Assembly: GCA_016219545.1 (NCBI GenBank)
Contig: JACRMH010000028.1
Location: 1 to 35,337, forward strand
Length of the DNA stretch: 35,337 nucleotides
Source of the DNA: Chloroflexota bacterium
GTDB lineage: Bacteria; Chloroflexota; Anaerolineae; Anaerolineales; Villigracilaceae
Direction of reading: 5' to 3'
Positions within the stretch are counted from its first letter, which is position 1; every line of letters begins with the position of its first letter. Shown here piece by piece: positions 15,601 to 23,782 of the stretch. The notes beneath the pieces are model-generated. The model saw only the letters and a program-made list of their open reading frames with translations, did no database searches and was not told where the DNA came from. A program made the translations under genes and the position numbers.

Positions 15601-18600
15601 TAAAGCAGGGCGGATAAAAGGCGCTGGATGTTTTCAACGGCGTAGGCATTCACTCCAAGTTCGAGCAATTCCCTTTCACTGCGGGAGCGGGAGTCATCGA
15701 AGGCGCGGTGGACGGATTGCCCGGTCTGGTAATGAGATAACCTTTCCAAGGCTTCGGCGCGGGAAGGAGCCGCCACAGTTAAAAACGTAACCCTGGTTTT
15801 TCCATGCGGTCTTAGGTTAATTTCCTGTGCCAGCGACATGATCGGATCGAGCGTTCCACCGGTCGTACCGGAAAGATGTCTATTGGGGCGTGCGCTCGCG
15901 CCGTGCAATGCCTGCGGGTCATGCATCGTATGTGACCTGCCCAGGAATTGGGCGCGGTCGCTTTCGTGATCGCCGGTTACCTGGCGCCCGGCTTCAATGA
16001 GCATTGCATGGATCAACACCACAGATTTTTCATCGGCAGAACGCGGGCGGCGCTGGAAGAGGAGCGCATTCTCATTGGAAAGATATTCACTCTCAATAAA
16101 AAGTTTGTTGAAGGCCGGATGCCGCCGGTCGGCAGATTGTTCTGTCAGCACCACTTCAGCGTAACTGGTAAGTCTCAGCCTGCGGGGACGGTCACCTTCA
16201 TTCAGGATATTTACCCGCCGGATCTCAACGCCATCTATGCTGACGGTGACTCCGGTACGCAGGGATATGCCATTGTCCGAACGCTGGAACTCAACCTTGT
16301 GTGGATAAAATAAAACTTCCTGATTTTCAGACGCACAGTTCACAGGCTGGCAGGTGGCTGACCATAATGCTCCGCTATCGCGGTCTTGCACATAGATCCA
16401 CGTGCCCCATTGGTCGAGTGTGGTATCCGCATGCCAGCGCGTCAATGCAAACTGACGCCACTGACTGAATCCGCCGCCGGCGTTGGTGATCATTAAGCTG
16501 GTATCCCCCTGTGAAAGTACATGCACCTGCGGACTGGGACTGTCCACCGGCACGCGCCACGGCTCACTGTTGACAAGGCGGAGGACACCTTCGGTCAGAT
16601 CTTCCGGGTCATCGGGATGGGGATATTCGATCGGCGGATTTTGCGGGATCTTTTCCTGAAGCAAAAGTTCCACGCTCTGGATGTGCTCATCAGCGTGGAA
16701 ACGACTGACCATCACATCATCCAAAAGATAGTTACAGGCCGCCATCAGGATCATGCCTTGATGATGCGCCATGTAGGACCTTACAGTGGCGTGTTCCTGT
16801 CCGGCCGGCAGGCGTGCTTTTGTGTAATCAAGGGCTTCATAAAATCCAAAACGCCCAAGCATGTTCAGTTGCTCCAAATGCGCCATGTTCTCCAATACTG
16901 CCTGAGGCTGCAGGGAGAATCCCATGAGTGACGCGTATGGAGCAATGACCAGATCGTTGTGGAGTTCGCGTTTGTAACCCAGGTCAGGCACACCAAATGC
17001 GCGGTACTGGTAGTTCAAATTAAGGTCAAATGCAAAGTAACCCGATTCCGAAATGCCCCATGGAACTTTCTGTTCCTGTCCGTAACTCACCTGCGCATCG
17101 AGCGCAGTGTAGCAACTGTCCGAGAGAAACGTGCCGATATAGTTTTTAGTGAACAGGGTTGGCATCAGGTATTCGAACATGGTACCGCTCCAGGAGAGCA
17201 GCACCTGCTTGCCATCCACCTTCGTCACCGGCCGCCCCAAATGCTGCCAATGACTGTGCGGCACATCGCCCTTTGCAATTGCGATCAGGCTGGCGATCCG
17301 CGCTTCAGAGGCCAGCAGGTCATAATAACTTGGGTCAAGACGTTCGGTGCTGGCGTTATAGCCAATGTGAAATACCTGACGGCGTTCATCAAATAAAAAG
17401 CGGAAATCCATACCAATTACAACGGCGTTCGCCTGTTCTGCCAGATCTTGAAAGCCAGTCAACAGGTTCGTTACAGTGACGAGCGCTGTTGAAAGATCTT
17501 CATCCAATTTTTTACACCAATCACGCCCCGCTTCATCTTCTTGCTGTCCCTGAAATTTTTTCAGGGCCGTTTGAATGCTCTTATATACAGCTCCCGCCTG
17601 ACCCAATGCGGGAAACTCTGCCGGCAGAGCATTGCGAAAATCCTGCCAGGCAAGCGTTTGCTCAATGCTATGCAGTTCAGGCGGTGCATTCAGAAGGGTG
17701 AGCCACGGCGCGAACAGATCCAAACCTCTCAGCATGTCTTGCAGATGATGGTGCATCAGGTCAAGATAAAGTTGTAGTTCGGCCAGGGATTCGGATTGCA
17801 GGTTGGGATGATCCTCAAGCAGTTCCAATAAGCGATGCGAGACTCTTTCCCAGCCCTCGCCTGAGAGCCAGACAAGAGTTTCTGTCCACGCTGACGGCTG
17901 GTGCTGAATAGCGCTGACGCGCTCGTATACGCTGGTCAATTCAACTTCAAAAGATTCAATCGAAGCGTGTGGATTATTTTTCTCCAACGCTTGTAATGTT
18001 TCTGACAAAATATCCAAAATCGCAAGCAAGCCCTGCCATTGTTTATCACCCAGCAGCGGCGCATCCGTCAGCGCAAGACAACCTTGTTTGAGTGTGATCA
18101 GGCAGGCCGCCAGATTTCCGCTATCCACAGTGGAAATGTAACGGGGCGGGAGCGCTGTCAGAGTCTGCGAGTCATACCAGTTTAGAAAATGACCGCGATA
18201 CTGTTCGAGCTTATCCATATTTTCAAAAGTCGATCTCAAGCGGATTTCCAACTCAGGCAGTCCCATATATCCCAAGTCGTATGCTGACAATGTGGAGACA
18301 AGGAAGAGTCCGATATTGGTTGGCGTGGTGTAATGCGCCACACTTCCGAGCGGAGACTCTTGAAAATGATCGGGCGGCAGCCAATGATCATTGGGACCCG
18401 CAAACTGCTCAAAAAATGCCCAAGTACGCCGCGCCAAACGCCTGACTTGTCTGCGCTGAGGCTCCGAAAGCGGACTGGTGATGTGTATGATCGGTTTGCT
18501 GATCAAGTAGGCGATCTGTGGCGCAATAAGCCAGGCGATCAGAAAAGGCGATGCAACCCATAACGCCGTTGGATTAAAAATGACGATCGCTGCTCCCAGC

Positions 18601-21275
18601 AAAATGGTAAAGACCAAAGATGACGCCATCTCGCTGAAGGTTTCGGTATGAGCGTTCGATGCGCGTGAACGCGAAGCATTTGCCGCCGTTGTCCATTGCA
18701 GGAGATTTTTTCGAGCGACCAACAGGCGCGTCAACGTGGTGCTGATCGCGCCCAACATCAGCAAGGCCTCGTACGGCAGAAGAAGGATCGCAAGCGCCCA
18801 GCGTGTGAGTGGAAGTTGAATTGATTTGAAAAGCTGCTTGAGGGGTAACCCTCTTCGCAAATTGTGTCTGACATCCTGAAAAATTTGCACAATTATGGGC
18901 AGGGCCGAGGGTAACAGGATCAGCACAGTCCAAACCAGGGAAGAACCGGGTAGGAAAAGCCAGCCCGCGCTGAATAATGCCAGCAATGCGGGCGGCAGAA
19001 GACTGCGCCGTAGATTGTCGAAAATCTTCCAGAGATTGATGAGGGATAAACGGTTGGGAGAAATCCCGTTTTGGGTATGAACGATGGGAAACAACCAGGG
19101 TAGCAACTGCCAATCACCGCGGATCCAACGGCGCAAGCGGCGGGCATACACCACATAGCGCGAAGGGTATTCTTCATATAATGTAATATCCGTGACCAGT
19201 GCGGCACGCCCATAGATCCCTTCAAAGAGGTCGTGGCTGAGTAATGTGTTCTGTCGCACCTGACCTGCCAGACTGCGCTCGAAGGCCGCCACATCATAGA
19301 TCCCTTTGCCAACGTAACTACCCTCGCCAAACAGATCCTGATACACATCTGACACAGCAAAGGAGTACAGATCAAAGCCGGTATTCCCGGCAAAGATTTG
19401 TGAAAAGAGCGAGCGGTTTGCGCTGGTCGGTTTGATCGCTACGCGCGGCTGCAAAACGGTATACCCAGCAACGACAGAGCGCCCGTCTGGGGCGAATTCG
19501 GCATGGTTAAGCGGATGCGCCAGAGTCGCGATCAGCCGGTTGGCGCTGCCCTGCGGCAGGGAAGTATCCGCATCCAATGTGATCACATATTTAATGTCGG
19601 GTAGAACGCTGGCATCCCCAACTTGAGTGGTGTAGGGAGTTTCGCCCAGACCAAGCAGCAGGCGGTTGAAATCCGCCAGCTTGCCGCGCTTGCGTTCCCA
19701 ACCCATCCAGACTCCTTCAGATGGATTCCACTGCCGGTGACGGTGGAATAAATAAAACGGTAATGCCCGCACATATTTTTTATTTAAGTTTTCAATCCCA
19801 AGGCTTGCGAGCGAAAGCAGTTCCCCATCTTCGGGCATGTCCTCATTGGGAGCATCACCAAAATCGGTCAGCAAGGCATAGGTCAGCAAGAGGTCGGGGT
19901 TGGATAGATAATAAAGTTCCAACTCTTGCAGGAGATGATTAAGTTCATCGGCGCTTTCCAGCAAAGTTGGCACAACCACCATGGTGCGGTTGCCGGATGG
20001 AATTCCATTGGAAAAATCCATGCGCGGCAGGCTTTGAGGCTTGATACGATGAGTCACATTCCAGTGCACCATTGTGATGGCAGATTCCAAGGCCAACCCA
20101 AACCCAAGCAAACCCACGATGATTAGTTGGGCAGGCGAACCACCCGAAAGTGCTGCAAAGGTCAGCAAGCCCAAAACAAACAACATGGAGACGATGGCGA
20201 TACTGCCCAGATAAGTGGCAGTAGGAAATGCAAGCAGTGCACGGCGGATGCGGACTCTTAACCCCGGCTGGTAGCGGACACTTGCCTCGAGCTTCACGCG
20301 ACCTGTATCCTGGAGATAAAAGCCAACGTGCATTTGCCGCCCCGAAGCATTGTCATCCGCGCCGCGGCCCGTACTCGCACCGGGACCACCTCGTGCGAGT
20401 TCAACTGCGGTGATGGCGATCTGTTCTTCGCTGAAGTTCGAATGACGCGCCAGTTCTTCAATGACACTGCGATAATTATTGCGAGTGTCAAAATCCATAC
20501 CGGCATAAACATTGGCCGGATCACCGCGCAAGATGTGTTCCACGCGGCTAGTCTGCTCAAAGAAATCCTTCCAATCTGTGGCGGAGAGCAGGCGCAGGCT
20601 GAGAAAGCAGTTGGCAACAATGGCATCATTTTCCAATATTTGGGAAGTGGATTGGTCCAGTATTTTATTCAGGCCTGTTGGCGCATCCATCCCCGTCAGC
20701 TCAGATGTGGCCCAGACGAGCTGCTCCAAAATTCCGATCCTCAACATGATCGGCAGCGCCCAAAGTTCACCAATGGTCAGCGGCGTAACCTGTTGATAGT
20801 CCAGAATAAAAGCCGCAGATTGAGTCAGATCGATCTGACTCTGGCTGTATGCGATCCATTCACGTGCCAGCGCAAAAATTCGTGAGTGTCCTCTATGTAG
20901 GGTCCCATCCAATTTTGGCAACTCGTCGAGAAAATTGGCCGGCAGGTCCTCTTCAATTTGGCGCAGGGTCTGTTTGATAATGTAGAAATTATCGAGCATC
21001 CATTCACCCGCGCGGGATGACCTGCCAAGCAAGTCGGGGAAATCCTTCGCGGAAGCAGTTCTAAAAAAAGTATTGGCATTCTGCAAAGCCAGTTCCCAGC
21101 TTTTCAGATCATTCAAAAGGTCAATTGTTTTGCGGGGAAATTTTTCTGCTTTATCCAGCACGGGGATTAGATCAGCATTGTGCATTTTTGCAAGTTGGTA
21201 CGCAAATTCTCTCGGCCCGTTATCGGCATTTGGATTTTCGGACTCGGATGCAGCAACCTGCACGGTGGTTTGCAT
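12696..21275 (-). CDS. ndvB: Cyclic beta-1,2-glucan synthase-like protein (GT84 + glycoamylase-like + GH94)
   Basis: 2859 residues, the size and layout of NdvB/ChvB/Cgs enzymes. Hydrophobic segments lie near 345-390, 755-795 and 890-930. A GT84 glycosyltransferase region contains the Asp motif TLDADTSLP (about 566) and the RRLRRWIRGDWQ sequence. A glycoamylase-like segment follows, with YMAHHQGMIL (about 1506). The C-terminal half has two carbohydrate-binding beta-sandwich repeats and a GH94 phosphorylase domain with GAGDWNDGMNRVG (about 2541), the catalytic Asp context of that family. In alpha-proteobacteria such proteins build cyclic beta-1,2-glucans from UDP-glucose at the inner membrane; here the product is inferred by homology. 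The gene begins four bases after the stress-protein stop, so it is co-transcribed with it. Confidence 0.9.
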   Translation of the reverse strand: MQTTVQVAASESENPNADNGPREFAYQLAKMHNADLIPVLDKAEKFPRKTIDLLNDLKSWELALQNANTFFRTASAKDFPDLLGRSSRAGEWMLDNFYIIKQTLRQIEEDLPANFLDELPKLDGTLHRGHSRIFALAREWIAYSQSQIDLTQSAAFILDYQQVTPLTIGELWALPIMLRIGILEQLVWATSELTGMDAPTGLNKILDQSTSQILENDAIVANCFLSLRLLSATDWKDFFEQTSRVEHILRGDPANVYAGMDFDTRNNYRSVIEELARHSNFSEEQIAITAVELARGGPGASTGRGADDNASGRQMHVGFYLQDTGRVKLEASVRYQPGLRVRIRRALLAFPTATYLGSIAIVSMLFVLGLLTFAALSGGSPAQLIIVGLLGFGLALESAITMVHWNVTHRIKPQSLPRMDFSNGIPSGNRTMVVVPTLLESADELNHLLQELELYYLSNPDLLLTYALLTDFGDAPNEDMPEDGELLSLASLGIENLNKKYVRALPFYLFHRHRQWNPSEGVWMGWERKRGKLADFNRLLLGLGETPYTTQVGDASVLPDIKYVITLDADTSLPQGSANRLIATLAHPLNHAEFAPDGRSVVAGYTVLQPRVAIKPTSANRSLFSQIFAGNTGFDLYSFAVSDVYQDLFGEGSYVGKGIYDVAAFERSLAGQVRQNTLLSHDLFEGIYGRAALVTDITLYEEYPSRYVVYARRLRRWIRGDWQLLPWLFPIVHTQNGISPNRLSLINLWKIFDNLRRSLLPPALLALFSAGWLFLPGSSLVWTVLILLPSALPIIVQIFQDVRHNLRRGLPLKQLFKSIQLPLTRWALAILLLPYEALLMLGAISTTLTRLLVARKNLLQWTTAANASRSRASNAHTETFSEMASSLVFTILLGAAIVIFNPTALWVASPFLIAWLIAPQIAYLISKPIIHITSPLSEPQRRQVRRLARRTWAFFEQFAGPNDHWLPPDHFQESPLGSVAHYTTPTNIGLFLVSTLSAYDLGYMGLPELEIRLRSTFENMDKLEQYRGHFLNWYDSQTLTALPPRYISTVDSGNLAACLITLKQGCLALTDAPLLGDKQWQGLLAILDILSETLQALEKNNPHASIESFEVELTSVYERVSAIQHQPSAWTETLVWLSGEGWERVSHRLLELLEDHPNLQSESLAELQLYLDLMHHHLQDMLRGLDLFAPWLTLLNAPPELHSIEQTLAWQDFRNALPAEFPALGQAGAVYKSIQTALKKFQGQQEDEAGRDWCKKLDEDLSTALVTVTNLLTGFQDLAEQANAVVIGMDFRFLFDERRQVFHIGYNASTERLDPSYYDLLASEARIASLIAIAKGDVPHSHWQHLGRPVTKVDGKQVLLSWSGTMFEYLMPTLFTKNYIGTFLSDSCYTALDAQVSYGQEQKVPWGISESGYFAFDLNLNYQYRAFGVPDLGYKRELHNDLVIAPYASLMGFSLQPQAVLENMAHLEQLNMLGRFGFYEALDYTKARLPAGQEHATVRSYMAHHQGMILMAACNYLLDDVMVSRFHADEHIQSVELLLQEKIPQNPPIEYPHPDDPEDLTEGVLRLVNSEPWRVPVDSPSPQVHVLSQGDTSLMITNAGGGFSQWRQFALTRWHADTTLDQWGTWIYVQDRDSGALWSATCQPVNCASENQEVLFYPHKVEFQRSDNGISLRTGVTVSIDGVEIRRVNILNEGDRPRRLRLTSYAEVVLTEQSADRRHPAFNKLFIESEYLSNENALLFQRRPRSADEKSVVLIHAMLIEAGRQVTGDHESDRAQFLGRSHTMHDPQALHGASARPNRHLSGTTGGTLDPIMSLAQEINLRPHGKTRVTFLTVAAPSRAEALERLSHYQTGQSVHRAFDDSRSRSERELLELGVNAYAVENIQRLLSALLYPIGTLRAAPHILAQNEKGQSGLWAFGISGDSPILLVRVRDGESQLLREALQAFTYWRSHHTTVNLVILNDQDTGYALDLHNAIQRQIRRMGVDSSLNQRDGIFVLRTDQLGQADRILFETAAGVILDEKNGTLAEHALRLTIQPTRLPQFTALLSPTLDPELTASLSLPTDLLHDNGLGGFSQDGREYVIHLKPGQHTPHPWVNVIANPQFGFLVSESGASCTWAENSGENRLTPWRNDPVTDMPGEAIYIRDEETGLVWSPTPMPAGADTTHVIRHGAGYSMFESQSHGLNHVLRLFAAADAPVKIAHLRFKNLWDRPRRITITYYAEWVLGTTRDTHQAHIMPEFDPDKNALLASNHFNNEFGERVAFLAANKKPHGVTTDRMEFLGRMGSMKNPAALGRIGLASAVNAGLDPCAAIQLHIDLAPGAEEEIFFLIGEGKDRDESLKLIGQIQSPGQVEAVWQSVQKQWDEILNTITVETPDPGMDLMLNRWLLYQTLSCRLWGRTALYQSSGAFGFRDQLQDVMALLQTRPDIARAQILEAARHQFEAGDVLHWWNPPAGRGVRTRFSDDLLWLPYVTAQYVSVTGDESILNESVPFLKGEALKPSEMERYTQFEIANDFSLYEHCRRAVSKGSTSGSHGLPLMGAGDWNDGMNRVGMGGRGESIWLGWFLHATLKHFAPLAALMKDDPVPYIQQAEQLSQALESNAWDGEWYLRAFYDDGTRLGSSKNNECQIDSIAQSWAVLSGAAELERAEQAMGSVNRLLVKPMDQMILLFTPPFDKSARDPGYIKGYLPGVRENGGQYTHAAIWVAWAFAKLGQGERAAELFHMLNPISHADTPGKAESYRVEPYVIAADIYSQTSHTGMGGWTWYTGSSGWMYRLGIEAILGITKIGDALNIDPCIPRNWPGFKADYRFGVTHYKISVENPNGVNRGIKHIMLDEKLLTGNLIPLVDDGQPHKLQVVMG

Positions 21276-21278
21276 AAA

Positions 21279-22244
21279 TTAACGCTCTGCACGTTCGCTT
21301 GATTGGGATGCAGGAAGTATTGGGTCCTGTCTGCCGGGCAGGTCCTGCACGACCAAAAGCGGCGACTTGCCATACATGAGGAAATTATTGGCGATGCTGC
21401 CATACGGCCATTGATGATTCCCCGAATACCCGTGCGCACTCAGCGCCACCATATCAATACGTTCCTGTTCTTCCAGTTGATGCAGTGCAATTGCTACATT
21501 GTCGCTTTTAATAAGATGAGTTTCAACTGCAATGCCTTCCAGATACGAACGTGACTTCACCTGCTCGAGGTAGCGCCCGGCTTCTTCATGGTTCCGTTCT
21601 ACAACACGGTTGGAGAGTTCGATGTCTTCGGGAGTCGGGGGCATTTGGCGCGCCATTTCCGGTGTTTTTATAACCTGCACAAGATGGATCTGAGACTTAT
21701 GAAACTGTGCCAATTGAGTAATGATGGGTAAAACATTTTCTGCGCGCTGTGAGCCATCCAACGGCACCAGGATGCGCCGGTAAACCGGGATCTCTGATAA
21801 TTCTCCTGAATAGGGCTGGCTTGCCCGAACAACAAGCAGGGAGGTTTGTGTGCTCAGGATGATTTTTTGCGTAATACTGCTGATGCCTAATTGAGTTAAT
21901 CCATTCCGTCCATGGCTGCTCAAAACGATCAATTTCATTCCCTGATTTTGAGCGTAGTCCGCGATCCCTTCAGCGACCAATCCTTCCATTACCATTGTGC
22001 GCGCGCGAATATTTGACTCTTGAAATTGTCCCTTCGTCTTTTCCAGATAAAGGGTGGCCCTAGTTTTATTGATCTGCCAGTTGAGCAGGTCAAACAATTG
22101 TGCTGACGAACCTGGCTGGTTTTTTTCCAACATGCGCAATAGTGTGATCTCTGCCTCAAAAGAACGTGCAATGGCAACGACATGCGGTAAAACACAGCCC
22201 GCCAGTTGAGAACCGTCCAATGGGACGAGAATAGTATCGAACAT
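21279..22244 (-). CDS. Tandem-domain universal stress protein
   Basis: 321 residues comprising two UspA domains (about 1-150 and 158-300). Each begins with the typical ILVPLDGS strand (FDTILVPLDGSQLAGCVLPHV and YRRILVPLDGSQRAENVLPII). The ATP loop is seen as HGRNGLTQLGISSIT in the first domain, where the distal Gly-Ser is not canonical, and as HGYSGNHQWPYGSIA in the second. Usp proteins bind ATP and are induced under starvation, redox or oxygen stress. It is the first gene of a five-gene operon ending at 9861. GAAGGG precedes the ATG, and a promoter candidate and motif copy C lie upstream. The combination of Usp with a GAF kinase and NarL-type regulator recalls dormancy regulons such as DosR, an analogy only. 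Confidence 0.94.
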   Translation of the reverse strand: MFDTILVPLDGSQLAGCVLPHVVAIARSFEAEITLLRMLEKNQPGSSAQLFDLLNWQINKTRATLYLEKTKGQFQESNIRARTMVMEGLVAEGIADYAQNQGMKLIVLSSHGRNGLTQLGISSITQKIILSTQTSLLVVRASQPYSGELSEIPVYRRILVPLDGSQRAENVLPIITQLAQFHKSQIHLVQVIKTPEMARQMPPTPEDIELSNRVVERNHEEAGRYLEQVKSRSYLEGIAVETHLIKSDNVAIALHQLEEQERIDMVALSAHGYSGNHQWPYGSIANNFLMYGKSPLLVVQDLPGRQDPILPASQSSERAER

Positions 22245-22275
22245 GGGATTTCCCTTCGATTCTTTCCTGTTGCCA

Positions 22276-22303
22276 AATATAGTTGAATGGAATACTCGAT
22301 CAA
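22276..22303 (-). promoter_or_regulatory. Candidate sigma-70 promoter of the stress-protein operon
   Basis: On the minus strand TTGATC (22303-22298) and TATATT (22281-22276) are separated by 16 bases, and a start point about seven bases further would lie some 25 bases before the ATG at 22244. Motif copy C (22339-22367) lies about 35 bp upstream of the -35 box, a fitting place for an activator. Confidence 0.45.
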
Positions 22304-22338
22304 CTACGGTATGGCTGATATTGATTTGGATAATGGGA

Positions 22339-22367
22339 TTGGGGAGGGTTCATCTCGCACATGCGAG
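22339..22367 (-). promoter_or_regulatory. Composite motif, copy C (upstream of stress-protein operon)
   Basis: Plus strand TTGGGGAGGGTTCATCTC (22339-22356) is identical over 18 bases to copy A. It runs into a dyad CTCGCACATGCGAG (22354-22367). In copy B the corresponding dyad is CTCCCCCACTTGGGGGAG: the arm sequence differs but the symmetry is kept, as expected for a structure recognised as a palindrome. Confidence 0.55.
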
Positions 22368-22385
22368 TTGAAATAGAGTAATACT

Positions 22386-22832
22386 GTGGAGTGTTACGAT
22401 GCAGGGGTTTTTAACGCACCTGGCAGAAATGAGTCTTCCAACCGTAAGCGGTTTAGCCTACCAAAATTAGTATACTCCACTTTATTAAGCTTTGATGATT
22501 TTAATTTGGTAAAAATTGCGGAGGGATCAAAAAGTGAACTAACCACCGTCCGAGGCGGCTTTGGGATATCGCAACCGAAAAGCACGCTCTTACTATCATT
22601 AGTGCGCCAGCTGTCTGGCGCATCTGGATATGAATTCAAGTATGACATCCCCCCCAGAGAACTGACCACAAAATCATTGTTCTATCGCCGATACACAGAT
22701 TGGCAAGATTCGGCGGTTAATTCAGTTGCATACAAACGGTCAGAGCTTTATGCGCAACACGATGTAATGGAACAAGATACAAGGACGTTAAGTTATTACG
22801 TTTCCACCTTACGCGCTAAAGGCGTTTGGTGA
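22386..22832 (+). CDS. Doubtful hypothetical protein
   Basis: A 148-codon frame opens with GTG and is the only long plus-strand frame not lying opposite a recognised gene over most of its length, though its end overlaps the GNAT gene by 17 bases tail to tail. I recognise no domain; the composition is ordinary for a soluble protein and there is no good ribosome site. An inverted repeat TGCGCCAG-CTGT-CTGGCGCA (22603-22622) lies inside it. It may be a decayed gene, a chance frame or a poorly known accessory gene. Confidence 0.25.
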   Translation: MECYDAGVFNAPGRNESSNRKRFSLPKLVYSTLLSFDDFNLVKIAEGSKSELTTVRGGFGISQPKSTLLLSLVRQLSGASGYEFKYDIPPRELTTKSLFYRRYTDWQDSAVNSVAYKRSELYAQHDVMEQDTRTLSYYVSTLRAKGVW

Positions 22833-23286
22833 AGATCATCAAGTCATCTCCCTTTACATAGAAATCCTTGATGGTTGCTTCTATCTCATAACCCATACTA
22901 AAGTAGAATTTGCGCGTTGGCTCATAGTGCGGCGTACCAGATGTTTCGATGATAAGCATTCGCCCACCCATTTCACGCACTGCCTGCTCACTGGTTGTTA
23001 ACAATGTATACCCCACTCGATTGCGCCGGGCATTCGGGTCAACGGCGATCCAGTATAAGTCGAACACCCCATCGGTAAGGTCACGCGGACCATAACAAGC
23101 ATAGCCCAACACACGCCCTCCATCGCGTTCCACGATGAAGTTATAACCGCAATGCTCCGGTCCCAGATTTAGAAATTCCTCAAAGAGTTCACTTACACAT
23201 TCGATCTCTTCCAAGCTGAAGACGCCCGCATTTTTTGTGATGTCCTGGATTTGCGAACCATCCGCCTTGGTTGCTATGGCGATCAT
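22816..23286 (-). CDS. GNAT-family N-acetyltransferase
   Basis: 156 residues. The central GNAT core is visible: GGRVLGYACYGPRDLTDGVFDLYWIAVDPNARRNRVGYTLLTTSEQAVREMGGRMLIIETSG, with the acetyl-CoA loop (usually Q/RxxGxG/A) as NARRNRVGYTLL (about 95-106). The C-terminal strand pair contains the PTRKFYFSMGYEIEATIKDFY motif common in small-molecule acetyltransferases. The acceptor is unknown. It stands alone between a doubtful ORF and a gene-poor stretch; GGAGGGAG lies just before its ATG. Confidence 0.88.
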   Translation of the reverse strand: MIAIATKADGSQIQDITKNAGVFSLEEIECVSELFEEFLNLGPEHCGYNFIVERDGGRVLGYACYGPRDLTDGVFDLYWIAVDPNARRNRVGYTLLTTSEQAVREMGGRMLIIETSGTPHYEPTRKFYFSMGYEIEATIKDFYVKGDDLMIFTKRL

Positions 23287-23728
23287 GATCTCCCTCCTGC
23301 TTGCTTTGATGTGCGAAATAAAGTGTTATATGGCTGCATATCCTGAAAGTCCTTTTCTTGAATAAAAATTAATTCCTGTGTATCGAAGAGGGCTATTTTA
23401 CTTCACCATTCCGAATGCCGGAAATGCCAGGATAGTAACAAGCATGTTTTTTGATAACGAGGGTTTTCCTGCTTGTCCAATTCGATTAGCGTTGGTATCC
23501 TGCCGCCCATTTTAATTCAATGTATGTGCACAATCACCACGCCCGTCATCACCATCCGGCAGCACATCCAAGATCGAAACGTTCACCCAGGCAGGTATTC
23601 CACATTTTGAAAATTGGGGATCCTTAATCGAAAGTATTGACTTTTAAAATAATTACGTGACTGGTAATAATATTAACCATCCGTACATTTGGCGGAGGCA
23701 ATGCAATAATGACCAAAGATTATGATAA
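23287..23728. other. Gene-poor stretch
   Basis: About 440 bp between the GNAT gene and the terminator hairpin. I see no convincing coding frame, RNA gene or repeat. Short AT-rich blocks just upstream of 23286 could hold the GNAT promoter. A plus-strand TTGACT near 23637 has no well-spaced -10 partner. Confidence 0.5.
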
Positions 23729-23776
23729 AACAAGAGACAAGGACGATATACAATGTCCTTGTCTCTTGTTTTGTAG
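23729..23776 (-). terminator. Strong hairpin terminator of the CuA/selenoprotein operon
   Basis: The arms AAACAAGAGACAAGGAC and GTCCTTGTCTCTTGTTT pair perfectly over 17 bp around a loop of about ten bases. It begins about ten bases after the TAA at 23783-23785 and is followed on the minus strand by TTTTATCATAATC. The plus strand also ends in TTTTG, so it may work in both directions. Its position fits the end of the gene only if the TGA at 23966 is read through. Confidence 0.85.
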
Positions 23777-23782
23777 ATTGAC

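Noticed and set aside
13500..20885. Many long frames within the glucan-synthase gene in other phases
   Set aside because: They lie opposite or across a continuous 2859-residue coding frame and show no domains; this is expected for GC-rich codon use.
23636..23776. A plus-strand small RNA from TTGACT to the hairpin, or a short plus-strand ORF starting near 23708
   Set aside because: No well-spaced -10 box follows, and the hairpin is better explained as the terminator of the minus-strand operon; the short frame runs antisense into the candidate selenoprotein gene.
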